From Streptomyces sp. PKU-EA00015 (GTDB taxonomy: Bacteria > Actinomycetota > Actinomycetes > Streptomycetales > Streptomycetaceae): a DNA stretch of 58,455 bases. Below, piece by piece: positions 25,441-34,056 of this stretch. The stretch's first letter is position 1. Every line of letters starts with the position of its first letter. Position numbers and translations under genes: made by a program. The stretch spans positions 1 through 58,455 of the forward strand of contig NZ_JABZEE010000056.1 of the NCBI RefSeq assembly GCF_013387495.1, written 5' to 3'. The notes under the pieces are model-generated. The model had not been told where the DNA came from, did not search any database, and saw nothing but the letters and a program-made list of their open reading frames with translations.

Positions 25441-26436
25441 ATGAGTGCCGCCGACATGAAAGCAGCCGACCCGGTGGTGCCCGTAGCGCGGCACCCCGAG
25501 GGGCCTGTCACCCAGCAGCCGAAGGGGCAGGCGCCCGGGCCACGCAAGGCCGGTGCGCTGCTGCCGTACCTGCTCATCGGCCCGACCATCCTCGCGATCG
25601 CCGCGGTCTTCGTGTGGCCGCTGGTCAAGACGGCGGTCATGTCCTTCCAGGACGTCGGCCGCAAGGAGCTGTGGACCGGCGAACCGGCCCCCTGGGTCGG
25701 CTTCCAGCAGTTCACCGACATCTTCCGGGACGGCGCCTTCTGGGACTCGGTCGTCCTCACCGTCGTGTTCATGGCCGCCTGTGTCGTCACCACGCTCGCG
25801 GCCGGCCTCGCGATCTCGCTGATGATGCAGCGCATGTCCACCTGGGCGCGGCTGCTGCTGACCGCGGCGCTGATCGCCGCCTGGTCCATCCCGCTGATGG
25901 TGGCGGCCTCGATCTTCCGCTGGTTCGCCGACTCGGACTACGGCGTCGCCAACATGGTCCTGTCGAAGTACCTGGGGCTGGACTTCCAGGGGCACAACTG
26001 GTTCCTCGACCACAGGCAGGGCTTCCTCGTCATCGGCGCCGTGGTGGTCTGGGGCGCGATCCCCTTCGTCGCCATCACGCTGTACGCCGCGCTCACCCAG
26101 GTCCCCAAGGAACTGGAGGAGGCCGCGGCCATCGACGGCGTGGGCGCGTTCGGGAACTTCCGCTACGTGATCTTCCCGGTCATCAAGCCGGTGTTCCAGA
26201 TGGTGGCCACGCTGTCCGTCATCTGGGACTTCAACGTCCTCGGCCAGGTCTGGCTGATGCGCGGCACCAAGCCCGAGCCCGAGTACGAGGTGCTCGGCCT
26301 CTACGCCTTCAACAAAGCCTTCGAGTCCAACTCCTTCAGCCAGGGCGCCGCGATCTCTCTGATCACGGTGCTCCTGCTGTCCGGCGTGGCCGTCTACTAC
26401 CTGCGCCAGCTGCTCAAGATCGGAGAGGTCGAGTGA
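25441..26436 (+). CDS. dasB: Chitobiose ABC transporter permease DasB
   Basis: MalF-type membrane subunit of the DasABC importer. 331 residues, six main hydrophobic segments after a 35-residue cytosolic tail. The EAA loop that contacts the ATPase is KELEEAAAIDGVGAFGNFR followed by VIFPVIKP. No ATPase gene is nearby; in Streptomyces the shared MsiK ATPase energises DasABC. GGAAGG precedes the ATG and its stop overlaps dasC (GTGA). Confidence 0.93.
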   Translation: MSAADMKAADPVVPVARHPEGPVTQQPKGQAPGPRKAGALLPYLLIGPTILAIAAVFVWPLVKTAVMSFQDVGRKELWTGEPAPWVGFQQFTDIFRDGAFWDSVVLTVVFMAACVVTTLAAGLAISLMMQRMSTWARLLLTAALIAAWSIPLMVAASIFRWFADSDYGVANMVLSKYLGLDFQGHNWFLDHRQGFLVIGAVVVWGAIPFVAITLYAALTQVPKELEEAAAIDGVGAFGNFRYVIFPVIKPVFQMVATLSVIWDFNVLGQVWLMRGTKPEPEYEVLGLYAFNKAFESNSFSQGAAISLITVLLLSGVAVYYLRQLLKIGEVE

Positions 26437-27299
26437 GCGCCCTCAGCTCCGCCCCGAAGGCCATCCGCCCCGACCGCAGGAAGAAGAGCAGGCACGTCTA
26501 CAACGTCGTCGGGCTGCTGACCTTCGTGGTCATGATCTTCCCGGTGTACTGGCTGATCATCAGTGCCCTGCGCCCGAACGCCGAGATCCGCAGCTACGAC
26601 CAGACCCTGTGGCCGTCGTCGGTCACGTTCGACAACTTCGGCCGTGCCATGGACCAGGCCAACTTCGGCACCGCCGTCCAGTCCAGCCTCATCATCTGTG
26701 TCACCGCGGTCGTCGGCGCGATGGTGATGGCGACCATCGCGGCGTACGCGATCGGCCGCTTCCGGTTCGCCGGCCGCAAACTCTTCATGATCGTGCTGAT
26801 CCTGGTCCAGCTGCTGCCGCCGACGGCCATGCTCATCCCGATCTACCTCCAGCTCAACGACCTGGGCGCGCTGAACGAGTACTGGGGCGTCATCGTCATC
26901 TACCTCGTCTCCACCCTGCCGTTCGCGACCTGGATGATCCGCGGCTTCGTGATCAACATCCCGAAGGAGCTGGAGGAGTCCGCGATGGTCGACGGCTGCA
27001 GCCAGATGGGCGCCTTCTGGCGCGTCGTCTTCCCGCTGCTCGCGCCGGGACTGGCCGCCGCGTCCATCTACTCGCTGATCAATGCCTGGAACGAGTACCT
27101 GCTCGCCTACATCGTGCTGCAGGACAACGAGAAGTACACCCTCAACGTGTGGCTGGCGAACTTCACCACCTCGCGCGGTGTGGACTACGGCGCGCTGATG
27201 GCCGCCTCGACGCTCATCGCCATTCCCGTCGTGGCCTTCTTCATGGTCATCCAGAAGAAGATGGCGGCGGGACTCACCTCGGGCGCAGTGAAGGGATAA
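26433..27299 (+). CDS. dasC: Chitobiose ABC transporter permease DasC
   Basis: MalG-type membrane subunit paired with DasB. 288 residues, six hydrophobic segments. The EAA loop is KELEESAMVDGCSQMGAFWR followed by VVFPLLAPG. GTG 26433 overlaps the dasB stop and has GGAGAGG upstream. The stop is 9 nt before the hexosaminidase gene. Confidence 0.93.
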   Translation: MSALSSAPKAIRPDRRKKSRHVYNVVGLLTFVVMIFPVYWLIISALRPNAEIRSYDQTLWPSSVTFDNFGRAMDQANFGTAVQSSLIICVTAVVGAMVMATIAAYAIGRFRFAGRKLFMIVLILVQLLPPTAMLIPIYLQLNDLGALNEYWGVIVIYLVSTLPFATWMIRGFVINIPKELEESAMVDGCSQMGAFWRVVFPLLAPGLAAASIYSLINAWNEYLLAYIVLQDNEKYTLNVWLANFTTSRGVDYGALMAASTLIAIPVVAFFMVIQKKMAAGLTSGAVKG

Positions 27300-27308
27300 C
27301 GCCGCCTC

Positions 27309-28856
27309 ATGACGACTCTCGTACGGGGATCATCCGACACCCTCACCCGCGACGCCCTCACCGTCCTCCAGCCGGGCTTCACCGGCACCACCGCGCCGGA
27401 CTGGCTGCTGCGCCGGATCGGCGAAGGCTTGTCCTCCGTCGGACTCTTCGGCCGCAACATCGCGACGCCCGGACAGCTGGCCGCCCTCACCGCCCGGTTG
27501 CGGGCCGAACGCGACGACGTGCTCGTCGCCATCGACGAGGAGGGCGGTGACGTCACCCGGCTGGAGGTCCGCACCGGTTCCTCCTTCCCCGGCAACTACG
27601 CGCTCGGCTCGGTGGACGACGTGGACCTCACCCGGGCCGTGGCCCGTGAGCTGGGCCGGCGGCTCGCCGAGTGCGGCGTCGACCTCAACTGGGCGCCGTC
27701 CGCCGACATCAACTCGAACCCGGACAACCCGGTCATCGGTGTACGGTCCTTCGGCGCCGGGACGGAGCTCGCCGCCCGGCACACCGTGGCGTACATCGAG
27801 GGACTCCAGTCCGCCGGAGTCGCCGCGTGCGCGAAACACTTCCCCGGACACGGCGACACCAGCGTCGATTCGCACCACGCGCTGCCCCGGATCGATGTGG
27901 ACCTCGCCACACTGCACACCCGTGAGCTGGTGCCTTTCCGCGCGGCGATCGCGGCGGGTTCCAAAGCGGTGATGAGCGCGCATATCCTGCTGCCCGCGCT
28001 CGACCCCGACCGTCCCGCGACCCTGAGCCCGCAGATCCTCACCGGTCTGCTGCGCGAAGAGCTGGGCTATCAGGGCCTGATCGTCACGGACGGCATGGAG
28101 ATGCAGGCCATCTCGTCCACGTACGGCATCGAGCGCGGCTCGGTCCTCGCGATCGCCGCCGGAGCCGACGCGATCTGCGTCGGCGGCGGCCTGGCCGACG
28201 AGGAGACCGTACTGCGACTGCGCGACGCGCTCGTCACGGCGGTACGGGACGGCGACCTGCCCGAGGAGCGGCTGGCCGACGCGGCGGCGCGCGTGCGCGC
28301 CCTCGCCGACTGGACGCGCCGGGCCAGGGGGGCTGCAGCAGAGCCGGGCGCGGCTTCACAGGAGGGGACCGCGCCCGGCTCCGGCACCGAGATCGGCCTC
28401 GTCGCCGCGCGGCGCGCGGTGCGGGTCACCGTCGGGGAGCGGCCCTGCGGGCCGGTCACCGCCGCCCCCCACATCGCCGCCTTCGCGCCGGTCGCCAACA
28501 TCGCCGTCGGTGACGACACGCCCTGGGGCGTCGCGGCCGAACTGTCCGCGCTGCTGCCCGGCACCACGACCGGTATCTGCACGAGCGAGGCCGGAACATC
28601 CGCTTTGGTGGCAGATGTGCTGGCCGCTGCGGCGGACCGTAGGATCGTCGCTGTGGTGCGTGACGTCCACCGCCATCCCTGGATGGCTGCCGCCCTCGAC
28701 GCCCTGATCGAGGCCCGCCCCGACACGGTCGTGGTCGAGATGGGCGTCGACGCGGCACCGCCGAGGGGGGCCGTGCACATCGCGACCCACGGCGCGGCCC
28801 GCGTCTGCGGACGCGCCGCCGCTGAGGTCATCACCGGCAAGGTCGCCGGGATCTGA
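27309..28856 (+). CDS. dasD: GH3 beta-N-acetylhexosaminidase (NagZ-like, DasD)
   Basis: Splits imported chitobiose (or muropeptide sugars) to N-acetylglucosamine. No signal peptide, so cytoplasmic. 515 residues: a GH3 N-terminal barrel (about 1-335) with KHFPGHGDTSVDSHHALP (acid/base His-Asp loop) and the nucleophile Asp in LIVTDGMEM, then a C-terminal domain of about 165 residues. It follows dasC by 9 nt and is thus the last gene of the das operon. Substrate preference between chitobiose and peptidoglycan fragments is inferred from context. Confidence 0.92.
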   Translation: MTTLVRGSSDTLTRDALTVLQPGFTGTTAPDWLLRRIGEGLSSVGLFGRNIATPGQLAALTARLRAERDDVLVAIDEEGGDVTRLEVRTGSSFPGNYALGSVDDVDLTRAVARELGRRLAECGVDLNWAPSADINSNPDNPVIGVRSFGAGTELAARHTVAYIEGLQSAGVAACAKHFPGHGDTSVDSHHALPRIDVDLATLHTRELVPFRAAIAAGSKAVMSAHILLPALDPDRPATLSPQILTGLLREELGYQGLIVTDGMEMQAISSTYGIERGSVLAIAAGADAICVGGGLADEETVLRLRDALVTAVRDGDLPEERLADAAARVRALADWTRRARGAAAEPGAASQEGTAPGSGTEIGLVAARRAVRVTVGERPCGPVTAAPHIAAFAPVANIAVGDDTPWGVAAELSALLPGTTTGICTSEAGTSALVADVLAAAADRRIVAVVRDVHRHPWMAAALDALIEARPDTVVVEMGVDAAPPRGAVHIATHGAARVCGRAAAEVITGKVAGI

Positions 28857-28884
28857 CCGCAGCGCGACAGTGCTGTGCCGGCGA

Positions 28885-28903
28885 GCGCCGGGAGCTCCGG
28901 CGC
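28885..28903 (+). terminator. Possible terminator of the das operon
   Basis: GCGCCGG / CCGGCGC (7 bp) with loop GAGCT, 29 nt after the dasD stop. No T-run. Confidence 0.45.
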
Positions 28904-29148
28904 CCGGCGCCTGGACCGCCCTGATGGAGGCGCCCGGCAATGTCCGCCACGACTCCGGCCGAGCACAGCGAGCACGAGCACCCGGGCCGGATCATGTCCG
29001 GCGAGACGGCACAGCAGCCCGCGGTCCTGCGGCGCATCCCCGGGCGCCGGCGAAGGTCACGGAAACGCGCTGATCCGCAGGCCGTCCCTTTTGACCGGTG
29101 CATAAGTATGGCGCGGGAACTAAACTCGGCTGATGCATGGACAGCCCT

Positions 29149-29164
29149 AGTGGTCTAGTCCAGA
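29149..29164 (+). promoter_or_regulatory. Isolated DasR-responsive element (dre)
   Basis: AGTGGTCTAGTCCAGA contains the dre core TGGTCTAGtCCA with one change. The next gene downstream is the sensor kinase at 29374, more than 200 bp away. Either DasR controls that kinase or the site is a leftover of a lost aminosugar gene. Confidence 0.75.
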
Positions 29165-29373
29165 ATGAAACTGAACACAAGCGTCCGCCCTCCCCGCACA
29201 GGAGGGTGGAACGAGGTCCCCGGCGCTCTCTGCCCTGACTGCGCCGAGACCTCCACACGGCCGAGCGGGACCGCACACCTGCCGGCCGGGCAACTCCGGG
29301 CTGCGGTGCCGGACGGGTTGAGGGTCCCGTCACGGCGCCGCGGCCCGCGGGTACCCTCGCAGACGTGCCCTCC

Positions 29374-30849
29374 ATGAACGATCTCGTCCACCAGCACACC
29401 GCTCTGAGTGAGTCCGACCTCGAGTGGCTCCACCTGCTGGTCTCGGAGTGGCAGCTGCTCTCCGACCTGTCCTTCGCCGACCTCGTCCTGTGGGTCCCCA
29501 CCCGCGACGGCACCCGCTACGTGTCCGTCGCCCAGATGCGGCCCAACACGGGCCCGACCTCCTACCAGGACGACATGGTCGGCCACCTCGTGCCCCGCGG
29601 CCGCAGGCCCCTGCTCGACGCCGCGCTCGACGAGGGCCGGATCGTGCGCGAGGGCGACCCGGAGTGGCGCGAGGAGGTGCCCGTACGGGTCGAGTCGATC
29701 CCGGTGCGCCGGGAGGGCCGCGTCCTCGGCGTCATCGCCCGCAACACCAACCTGCTCACCGTGCGCACGCCCTCACGGCTGGAGCTCACCTACCTCCAGT
29801 CCGCCTCCGACCTCGCCCAGATGATCGCGGCCGGCGCCTTCCCCTACCCCGGCGAGCAGGTCGAGATGGACGCCTCGCCGCGCGTGGGCGACGGTCTGAT
29901 CCGCCTCGACGCCGACGGAGTCGTCCAGTACGCGAGCCCCAACGGCCTGTCCGCCTACCACCGGCTCGGTCTCGCCTCCGACCTCGTCGGGCAGCACCTC
30001 GGCCAGGTCACCGCCGAACTGGCCCCCTCCCGCGGCCCCGTCGACGAGGCGCTGGTCAAACTGGCGAGCGGGTACGCGCCCCGCGAGTTCGAGGTCGAGG
30101 GCAACGGCGGCGTCATCCAGCTGCGCGCCATCCCGCTCAAGCCCAAGGGCGTACGCATCGGTTCCCTGGTCCTCCTGCGGGACGTCACGGAACTGCGGCG
30201 CCGGGAGCGGGAGTTGATCACCAAGGACGCGACCATCCGGGAGATCCACCACCGGGTGAAGAACAACCTCCAGACGGTGGCCGCACTGTTGCGCCTCCAG
30301 GCCCGGCGCATGGACTCCGTGCGGGGCCGCGAGGCGCTCAACGAGGCGGTCCGGCGCGTCGGTTCGATCGCCATCGTCCATGAGACGCTGTCCCAGAACC
30401 TGGATGAGCGCGTCCAGTTCGACGAGATCGCCGACCGGGTGATCGCGATGGTCGCCGAGATCTCCCCGGGCAAGGTCGACTGCCGGCGCACCGGCCGCTT
30501 CGGCATCCTCGACGCCGAGACCGCGACCCCGCTGTCCATGGTGCTCACCGAGGTCCTGCAGAACGCCCTGGAACACGCCTTCGCACCGGGCGAGCACGGC
30601 TCGGTCGAGGTGTCGGCGGTCCGCGGCGACAGCCGCGCGGAGAAGGCCCGACTGCTGATCACCGTCCAGGACGACGGCCGGGGTCTGCCCGAGGGCTTCG
30701 ATCCCAAGAGCGCGGGCAACCTGGGGCTGCAGATCGTGCGGACCCTGGTCGAGGGCGAGCTGGGCGGCAGCTTCGACATGGTGCCGGTCCCCGAGCCGTC
30801 GCGCGGCACCCGCGTCGTCCTCGACATCCCCGTATCCGACAAGCGCTAG
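29374..30849 (+). CDS. Cytosolic sensor histidine kinase, PdtaS type
   Basis: 491 residues with no membrane segment. An N-terminal GAF domain (about 10-140), a PAS domain (about 160-275), then a HisKA_2 dimerisation/phosphorylation region with the phospho-accepting His in EIHHRVKNNLQTVAALLRLQ and a HATPase domain (LQNALEHAF, DDGRGLP, GNLGLQIV). This matches PdtaS, which pairs with an ANTAR-domain response regulator (PdtaR) that binds RNA. ATG 29374 is used; GTG 29365 is an alternative and neither has a clear ribosome site. A dre lies about 210 bp upstream. Confidence 0.9.
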   Translation: MNDLVHQHTALSESDLEWLHLLVSEWQLLSDLSFADLVLWVPTRDGTRYVSVAQMRPNTGPTSYQDDMVGHLVPRGRRPLLDAALDEGRIVREGDPEWREEVPVRVESIPVRREGRVLGVIARNTNLLTVRTPSRLELTYLQSASDLAQMIAAGAFPYPGEQVEMDASPRVGDGLIRLDADGVVQYASPNGLSAYHRLGLASDLVGQHLGQVTAELAPSRGPVDEALVKLASGYAPREFEVEGNGGVIQLRAIPLKPKGVRIGSLVLLRDVTELRRRERELITKDATIREIHHRVKNNLQTVAALLRLQARRMDSVRGREALNEAVRRVGSIAIVHETLSQNLDERVQFDEIADRVIAMVAEISPGKVDCRRTGRFGILDAETATPLSMVLTEVLQNALEHAFAPGEHGSVEVSAVRGDSRAEKARLLITVQDDGRGLPEGFDPKSAGNLGLQIVRTLVEGELGGSFDMVPVPEPSRGTRVVLDIPVSDKR

Positions 30850-30865
30850 CGCTGTACACAGCGAA

Positions 30866-30898
30866 GAGCCCCGGACCGTGTCACACGGTCCGGGGCTC
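30866..30898. terminator. Terminator between the sensor kinase and wblE
   Basis: Perfect 15-bp stem (30866-30880 with 30884-30898) with loop TCA. It sits between convergent genes and could serve both. Confidence 0.88.
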
Positions 30899-31014
30899 GA
30901 AGCTCGTTGCTCGCATTCGCGATGCGCATCGGGGGTACTGCGCGCTGCGGCTCGAAGGCGGTGAAGTGCGTGCTCGCTGCACGCGCCGCCGGCTCAGGCT
31001 CGTAGCAGGGGGCG

Positions 31015-31272
31015 TCAGGCGCTGGCGTTACGCGCCCGGTTGCGAGCGGCACGGCGCTTCATGGCGCGACGCTCGTCCTCGCTGAGGCCACCCCAGACGC
31101 CGGAGTCCTGGCCGGACTCGAGCGCCCACTGCAGACACTGCTCCATGACGGGGCAGCGGCGGCAGACGGCCTTGGCTTCCTCGATCTGCAGCAGCGCAGG
31201 ACCGGTGTTGCCGATGGGGAAGAAGAGCTCGGGGTCTTCCTCGCGGCAAACGGCGTTGTGACGCCAGTCCAT
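31015..31272 (-). CDS. wblE: WhiB-family iron-sulfur regulator WblE (WhiB1 orthologue)
   Basis: 85 residues. The four cluster-binding Cys are C9, C37, C40 and C46, with the CxxC spacing of the family. The GVWGG turn precedes a basic C-terminal tail (RRAMKRRAARNRARN) that contacts DNA. WhiB1-type proteins hold a 4Fe-4S cluster that reacts with NO and bind the primary sigma factor. ATG 31272 is fixed by AAGGAGAGG upstream; longer in-frame residues to 31299 are not conserved. Confidence 0.95.
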   Translation of the reverse strand: MDWRHNAVCREEDPELFFPIGNTGPALLQIEEAKAVCRRCPVMEQCLQWALESGQDSGVWGGLSEDERRAMKRRAARNRARNASA

Positions 31273-31590
31273 GGCTGCTACCTCTCCTTGATATGACATG
31301 CGGGTTGCTTGTGAATGTGAACGCTTTCACGAATCCCCCCGCAAGGGAAGGGCCGATCGCCAGTTGCCCGGCGTTGGGTCCTGGATTCGTGGAGGGGTTC
31401 CGGCGGTCTGTGGGGCCGTTGTTGCGGGCCGTCCCGATCGCCATGTAGAGATTCGCAAACCTCGGCGGCGGATACAACCCCTTCCGGAAAGTTTTTTTTG
31501 ATTCCTCGGTGTCGACTAGGTCACAGCCGTACTTCTATGGGGTGGATGGCAGCCCATACGTTCGAGATAAAGGACTTTTGCGCGTTCCGC
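31273..31590 (-). promoter_or_regulatory. Long wblE leader/promoter spacer
   Basis: 318 bp without a gene. It contains a perfect GTGAA-N4-TTCAC inverted repeat (31317-31330), a candidate operator, 45-58 bp before the wblE start. It also has a run of eight A on the wblE-coding strand (T at 31492-31499), rare in this GC-rich DNA. No complete SigR or HrdB promoter is recognised with confidence. Confidence 0.4.
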
Positions 31591-32559
31591 TCACACAATC
31601 ACACGCAGTGCACGGCGTACGCCTGTGAACGTCACGCTCGTGCGCAGCCCCAGGTGGTCGCCGTCCATCTGGAAGGGCAGCGGGACCTTGGAATGCAAGG
31701 TGAAGTCGGTTTGATCATGGAGTGTGACGGCGTGCTTGCCGTGCGGGCCGCGCTCGGGACTCGACGTCAGCAGCTGGGTCGCATAACGGGCCACGGCCGG
31801 CGTCGAGAGCTTCGAGAGCCCGAGCACGTCCAGAGCGGTGTCGAAGGAGGCCTTCGGGGACGCGTACACCGGACGATTGCCCAGGTAGGTCCAGGGGGAG
31901 GTGTTGCAGACTATGGACAGCACCAGGTCCCTCACCGGGTCCGCGCCGGGCTGCTCCAGCGTGATCGTGCCGTGCCGGCGGTGCGGCTCGTCGAGGAACT
32001 GGCGCAGCACCTGGCGGACGTAGAGCGCGTGCGTGGAGCGTCTGCCGCGTTCCCTCTGCTGTTCGACCCGGCCGACGACACCCGCGTCGAACCCGAACCC
32101 GGCGCAGAAGGTGAACCAGCGCTGCGGCACCCCCTCGTCCTCGGTCCCCGGCGTGCCGGCGGCCAGGCCCAGACCGACCGTCCGCTCGGTCCGGTCGCGC
32201 AGGGCGTCCAGGATCGCGCCCGTCGCCTCGACCGCGTCGTTCGGCAGGCCGAGGGCCCGGGCGAAGACGTTCGTGGAGCCGCCGGGCACGACGGCGAGGC
32301 GGGGCAGGCCCTCGGGATGGGGGCCGTTGTGCAGCAGACCGTTCACGACCTCGTTGACCGTGCCGTCGCCGCCGAGCGCCACGACGAGATCGATGTCGTC
32401 GGACTCCGCGGCCCGGCGACCGAGGTCACGGGCGTGCCCGCGGTACTCGGTGGACACCGCCTCGAGCTTCATCTCGCTCGCGAGCGCGTGGATCAGCACG
32501 TCGCGTGTGCGGGCACTGGTGGTGGTTGCTGCCGGATTGACCACGAGAAGTGCGCGCAT
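31591..32559 (-). CDS. Diacylglycerol/sphingolipid-kinase-family lipid kinase
   Basis: 322 residues. The DAGK catalytic domain has the nucleotide-binding GGDGTVNEVVNGL motif (about 85-97) and VPGGSTNVFARALGLP. A C-terminal beta-rich domain follows, as in DgkB and YegS. It phosphorylates diacylglycerol or a related lipid at the membrane; the exact lipid is not predictable. It is upstream of wblE on the same strand with a 318-bp gap, so a separate unit is likely. Confidence 0.9.
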   Translation of the reverse strand: MRALLVVNPAATTTSARTRDVLIHALASEMKLEAVSTEYRGHARDLGRRAAESDDIDLVVALGGDGTVNEVVNGLLHNGPHPEGLPRLAVVPGGSTNVFARALGLPNDAVEATGAILDALRDRTERTVGLGLAAGTPGTEDEGVPQRWFTFCAGFGFDAGVVGRVEQQRERGRRSTHALYVRQVLRQFLDEPHRRHGTITLEQPGADPVRDLVLSIVCNTSPWTYLGNRPVYASPKASFDTALDVLGLSKLSTPAVARYATQLLTSSPERGPHGKHAVTLHDQTDFTLHSKVPLPFQMDGDHLGLRTSVTFTGVRRALRVIV

Positions 32560-32629
32560 GCGATGCAGCGTACCTACCGGGGGGTACCTGGCCCAGTCCC
32601 GGGTGCCGGGCGACGGCTACCCTGCAGGG

Positions 32630-33040
32630 GTGAGCAGCGACGACACCACCCCCCGCCCCGCCCGCCTGACGGCCGCGGCCGCCGTGTGCGCCGCCGAGGG
32701 TCTGGCGCTCGCCGCCGGAGGCGTCTACATGCTCGTGATGGGCCTGCTGGGCCGGCCCGACAGCCCCTCGCAGGCTCAGACGGGCGGTGTGACACTGATC
32801 GCACTCGCCGTGATCCCGCTGCTGGCGGCCCGCGGGCTGCTGCGCCGACGCTCGTGGAGCCGCGGGCCCGCGATCATCACCCAGCTGATCGCCCTCATCC
32901 CGGCCTGGACCCTGCTGCGCGCCTCAGGCGCCCTGATCCCGCTGGGCATCGTGCTGGCGGCGGTGGCCGTGACGGGCCTGGTGCTGCTGGTCCACCCGAC
33001 CACGGCCCGGGCGCTGGGCATCGGCGTGGCCCGCGACTGA
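32630..33040 (+). CDS. Small four-helix integral membrane protein, unknown function
   Basis: 136 residues with four hydrophobic segments (about 13-38, 52-68, 82-100 and 104-122) and no motif I recognise. GTG 32630 overlaps the AGGGG ribosome site. It is divergent from the lipid kinase gene, 70 bp away, and convergent with sigH across a hairpin. Codon use matches its neighbours, supporting a real gene. Confidence 0.8.
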   Translation: MSSDDTTPRPARLTAAAAVCAAEGLALAAGGVYMLVMGLLGRPDSPSQAQTGGVTLIALAVIPLLAARGLLRRRSWSRGPAIITQLIALIPAWTLLRASGALIPLGIVLAAVAVTGLVLLVHPTTARALGIGVARD

Positions 33041-33051
33041 CGCGTACCGCG

Positions 33052-33080
33052 GCGGGCCGCGCCCCGTGGGCACGGCCCGC
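33052..33080. terminator. Hairpin between the membrane protein gene and sigH
   Basis: GCGGGCCG / CGGCCCGC (8 bp) with a 13-nt loop between convergent genes 44 bp apart. Confidence 0.6.
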
Positions 33081-33084
33081 TCCG

Positions 33085-34056
33085 CTACTCCTCGACGAGC
33101 AGTTTCTCCCGCAGCTGCGCCAGCGTCCGGGCCAGCAGCCGCGAGACGTGCATCTGCGAGATGCCGACCTCCTGTGCGATCTGCGACTGCGTCATGTTGC
33201 CGAAGAAGCGGAGCAGCAGGATGCGCTTCTCCCGCGGCGGAAGGTCCTCCAGCAGCGGCTTCAGCGACTCGCGGTACTCGACGCCCTCCAGCGCCTCGTC
33301 CTCCGCGCCGAGCGTGTCCGCCACCGCGGGCGACTCGTCGTCCGTGTCGGGGACGTCCAGGGACAGCGTGGAGTACGCGTTCGCGGACTCCAGGCCCTCC
33401 AGGACCTCCTCCTCCGAGATGCCCAGGCGCTCGGCCAGCTCGTGGACCGTCGGAGAGCGGCCGTGCTGCTGGGAGAGCTCCGCCGTCGCCGTGGTCAGGG
33501 CGAGCCGCAGCTCCTGGAGCCGGCGCGGCACCCGCACCGCCCAGCCCTTGTCGCGGAAGTGGCGCTTGATCTCGCCCACCACCGTCGGGGTCGCGTACGT
33601 CGAGAACTCGACGCCGCGCTCCGGGTCGAACCGGTCCACCGACTTGATCAGCCCGATCGTGGCGACCTGCGTGAGGTCGTCCAGCGGCTCGCCGCGGTTG
33701 CGGAAGCGCCGCGCGAGATGCTCGACGAGCGGCAGGTGCATCCGCACGAGCTGGTTGCGCAGCTCCGCCCGCTCGGGGGCTCCCTCGGGCAGTTTGCGCA
33801 GCTCTACGAACATCGCCCGTGCCCCGCTGCGGTCGTGGGCGTCGTGGTGATGCCGCTCGTGGCCGTGCTCGTGCTCGCTCATACGGTCCGCCTGATCTGC
33901 CCGCGCCTGCTCCGCCGAGGCCGTCCGGCCGTCGGGCTCGTCCACCACCGGGTGCGGCCGTGCGTGCTGCTCCGGGATGCCGGCCGACGCGCTCAGCACC
34001 CGGGGGGCACGCTCCTCGTCCTCCCGCATCGGACCATCCCCGTTTCCGTTGCTCAC
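33085..34056 (-). CDS. sigH: SigB/SigF-type stress and development sigma factor SigH
   Basis: 323 residues. Regions 2, 3 and 4 are complete: RNQLVRMHLPLVEHLARRF, DLTQVATIGLIKSVDRFDPERG, FSTYATPTVVGEIKRHFRDK, and a C-terminal helix-turn-helix MTQSQIAQEVGISQMHVSRLL. About 70 residues precede region 2, including a His-rich stretch (HEHGHERHHHDAHDRSG). GTG 34056 overlaps the anti-sigma stop (GTGA). In S. coelicolor SigH occurs in several sizes through alternative starts and processing; the in-frame ATG at residue 10 and another near residue 49 would allow that here. Confidence 0.93.
   Translation of the reverse strand: MSNGNGDGPMREDEERAPRVLSASAGIPEQHARPHPVVDEPDGRTASAEQARADQADRMSEHEHGHERHHHDAHDRSGARAMFVELRKLPEGAPERAELRNQLVRMHLPLVEHLARRFRNRGEPLDDLTQVATIGLIKSVDRFDPERGVEFSTYATPTVVGEIKRHFRDKGWAVRVPRRLQELRLALTTATAELSQQHGRSPTVHELAERLGISEEEVLEGLESANAYSTLSLDVPDTDDESPAVADTLGAEDEALEGVEYRESLKPLLEDLPPREKRILLLRFFGNMTQSQIAQEVGISQMHVSRLLARTLAQLREKLLVEE

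Larger units (their letters stand above)
28857..29373 (+). other. Gene-free 517-bp spacer after dasD
   Basis: No convincing gene is seen on either strand. It holds a 7-bp GC hairpin (28885-28903) that may end the das transcript, and an isolated dre site at 29149-29164. In S. coelicolor, as I recall, nagB follows the hexosaminidase gene and is preceded by a dre; nothing like NagB is encoded here. Confidence 0.7.

Noticed and set aside
29165..29377. 70-residue frame beginning at the orphan dre
   Set aside because: No ribosome site, no recognisable product, start overlaps the operator; nor does it or any other frame here read like the N-terminus of NagB.
31476..31505. GGAAT (minus strand, 31505-31501) followed by GTT upstream of wblE as a SigR promoter
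   Set aside because: The spacer is 22 nt instead of the required 18, so it does not fit the SigR consensus.
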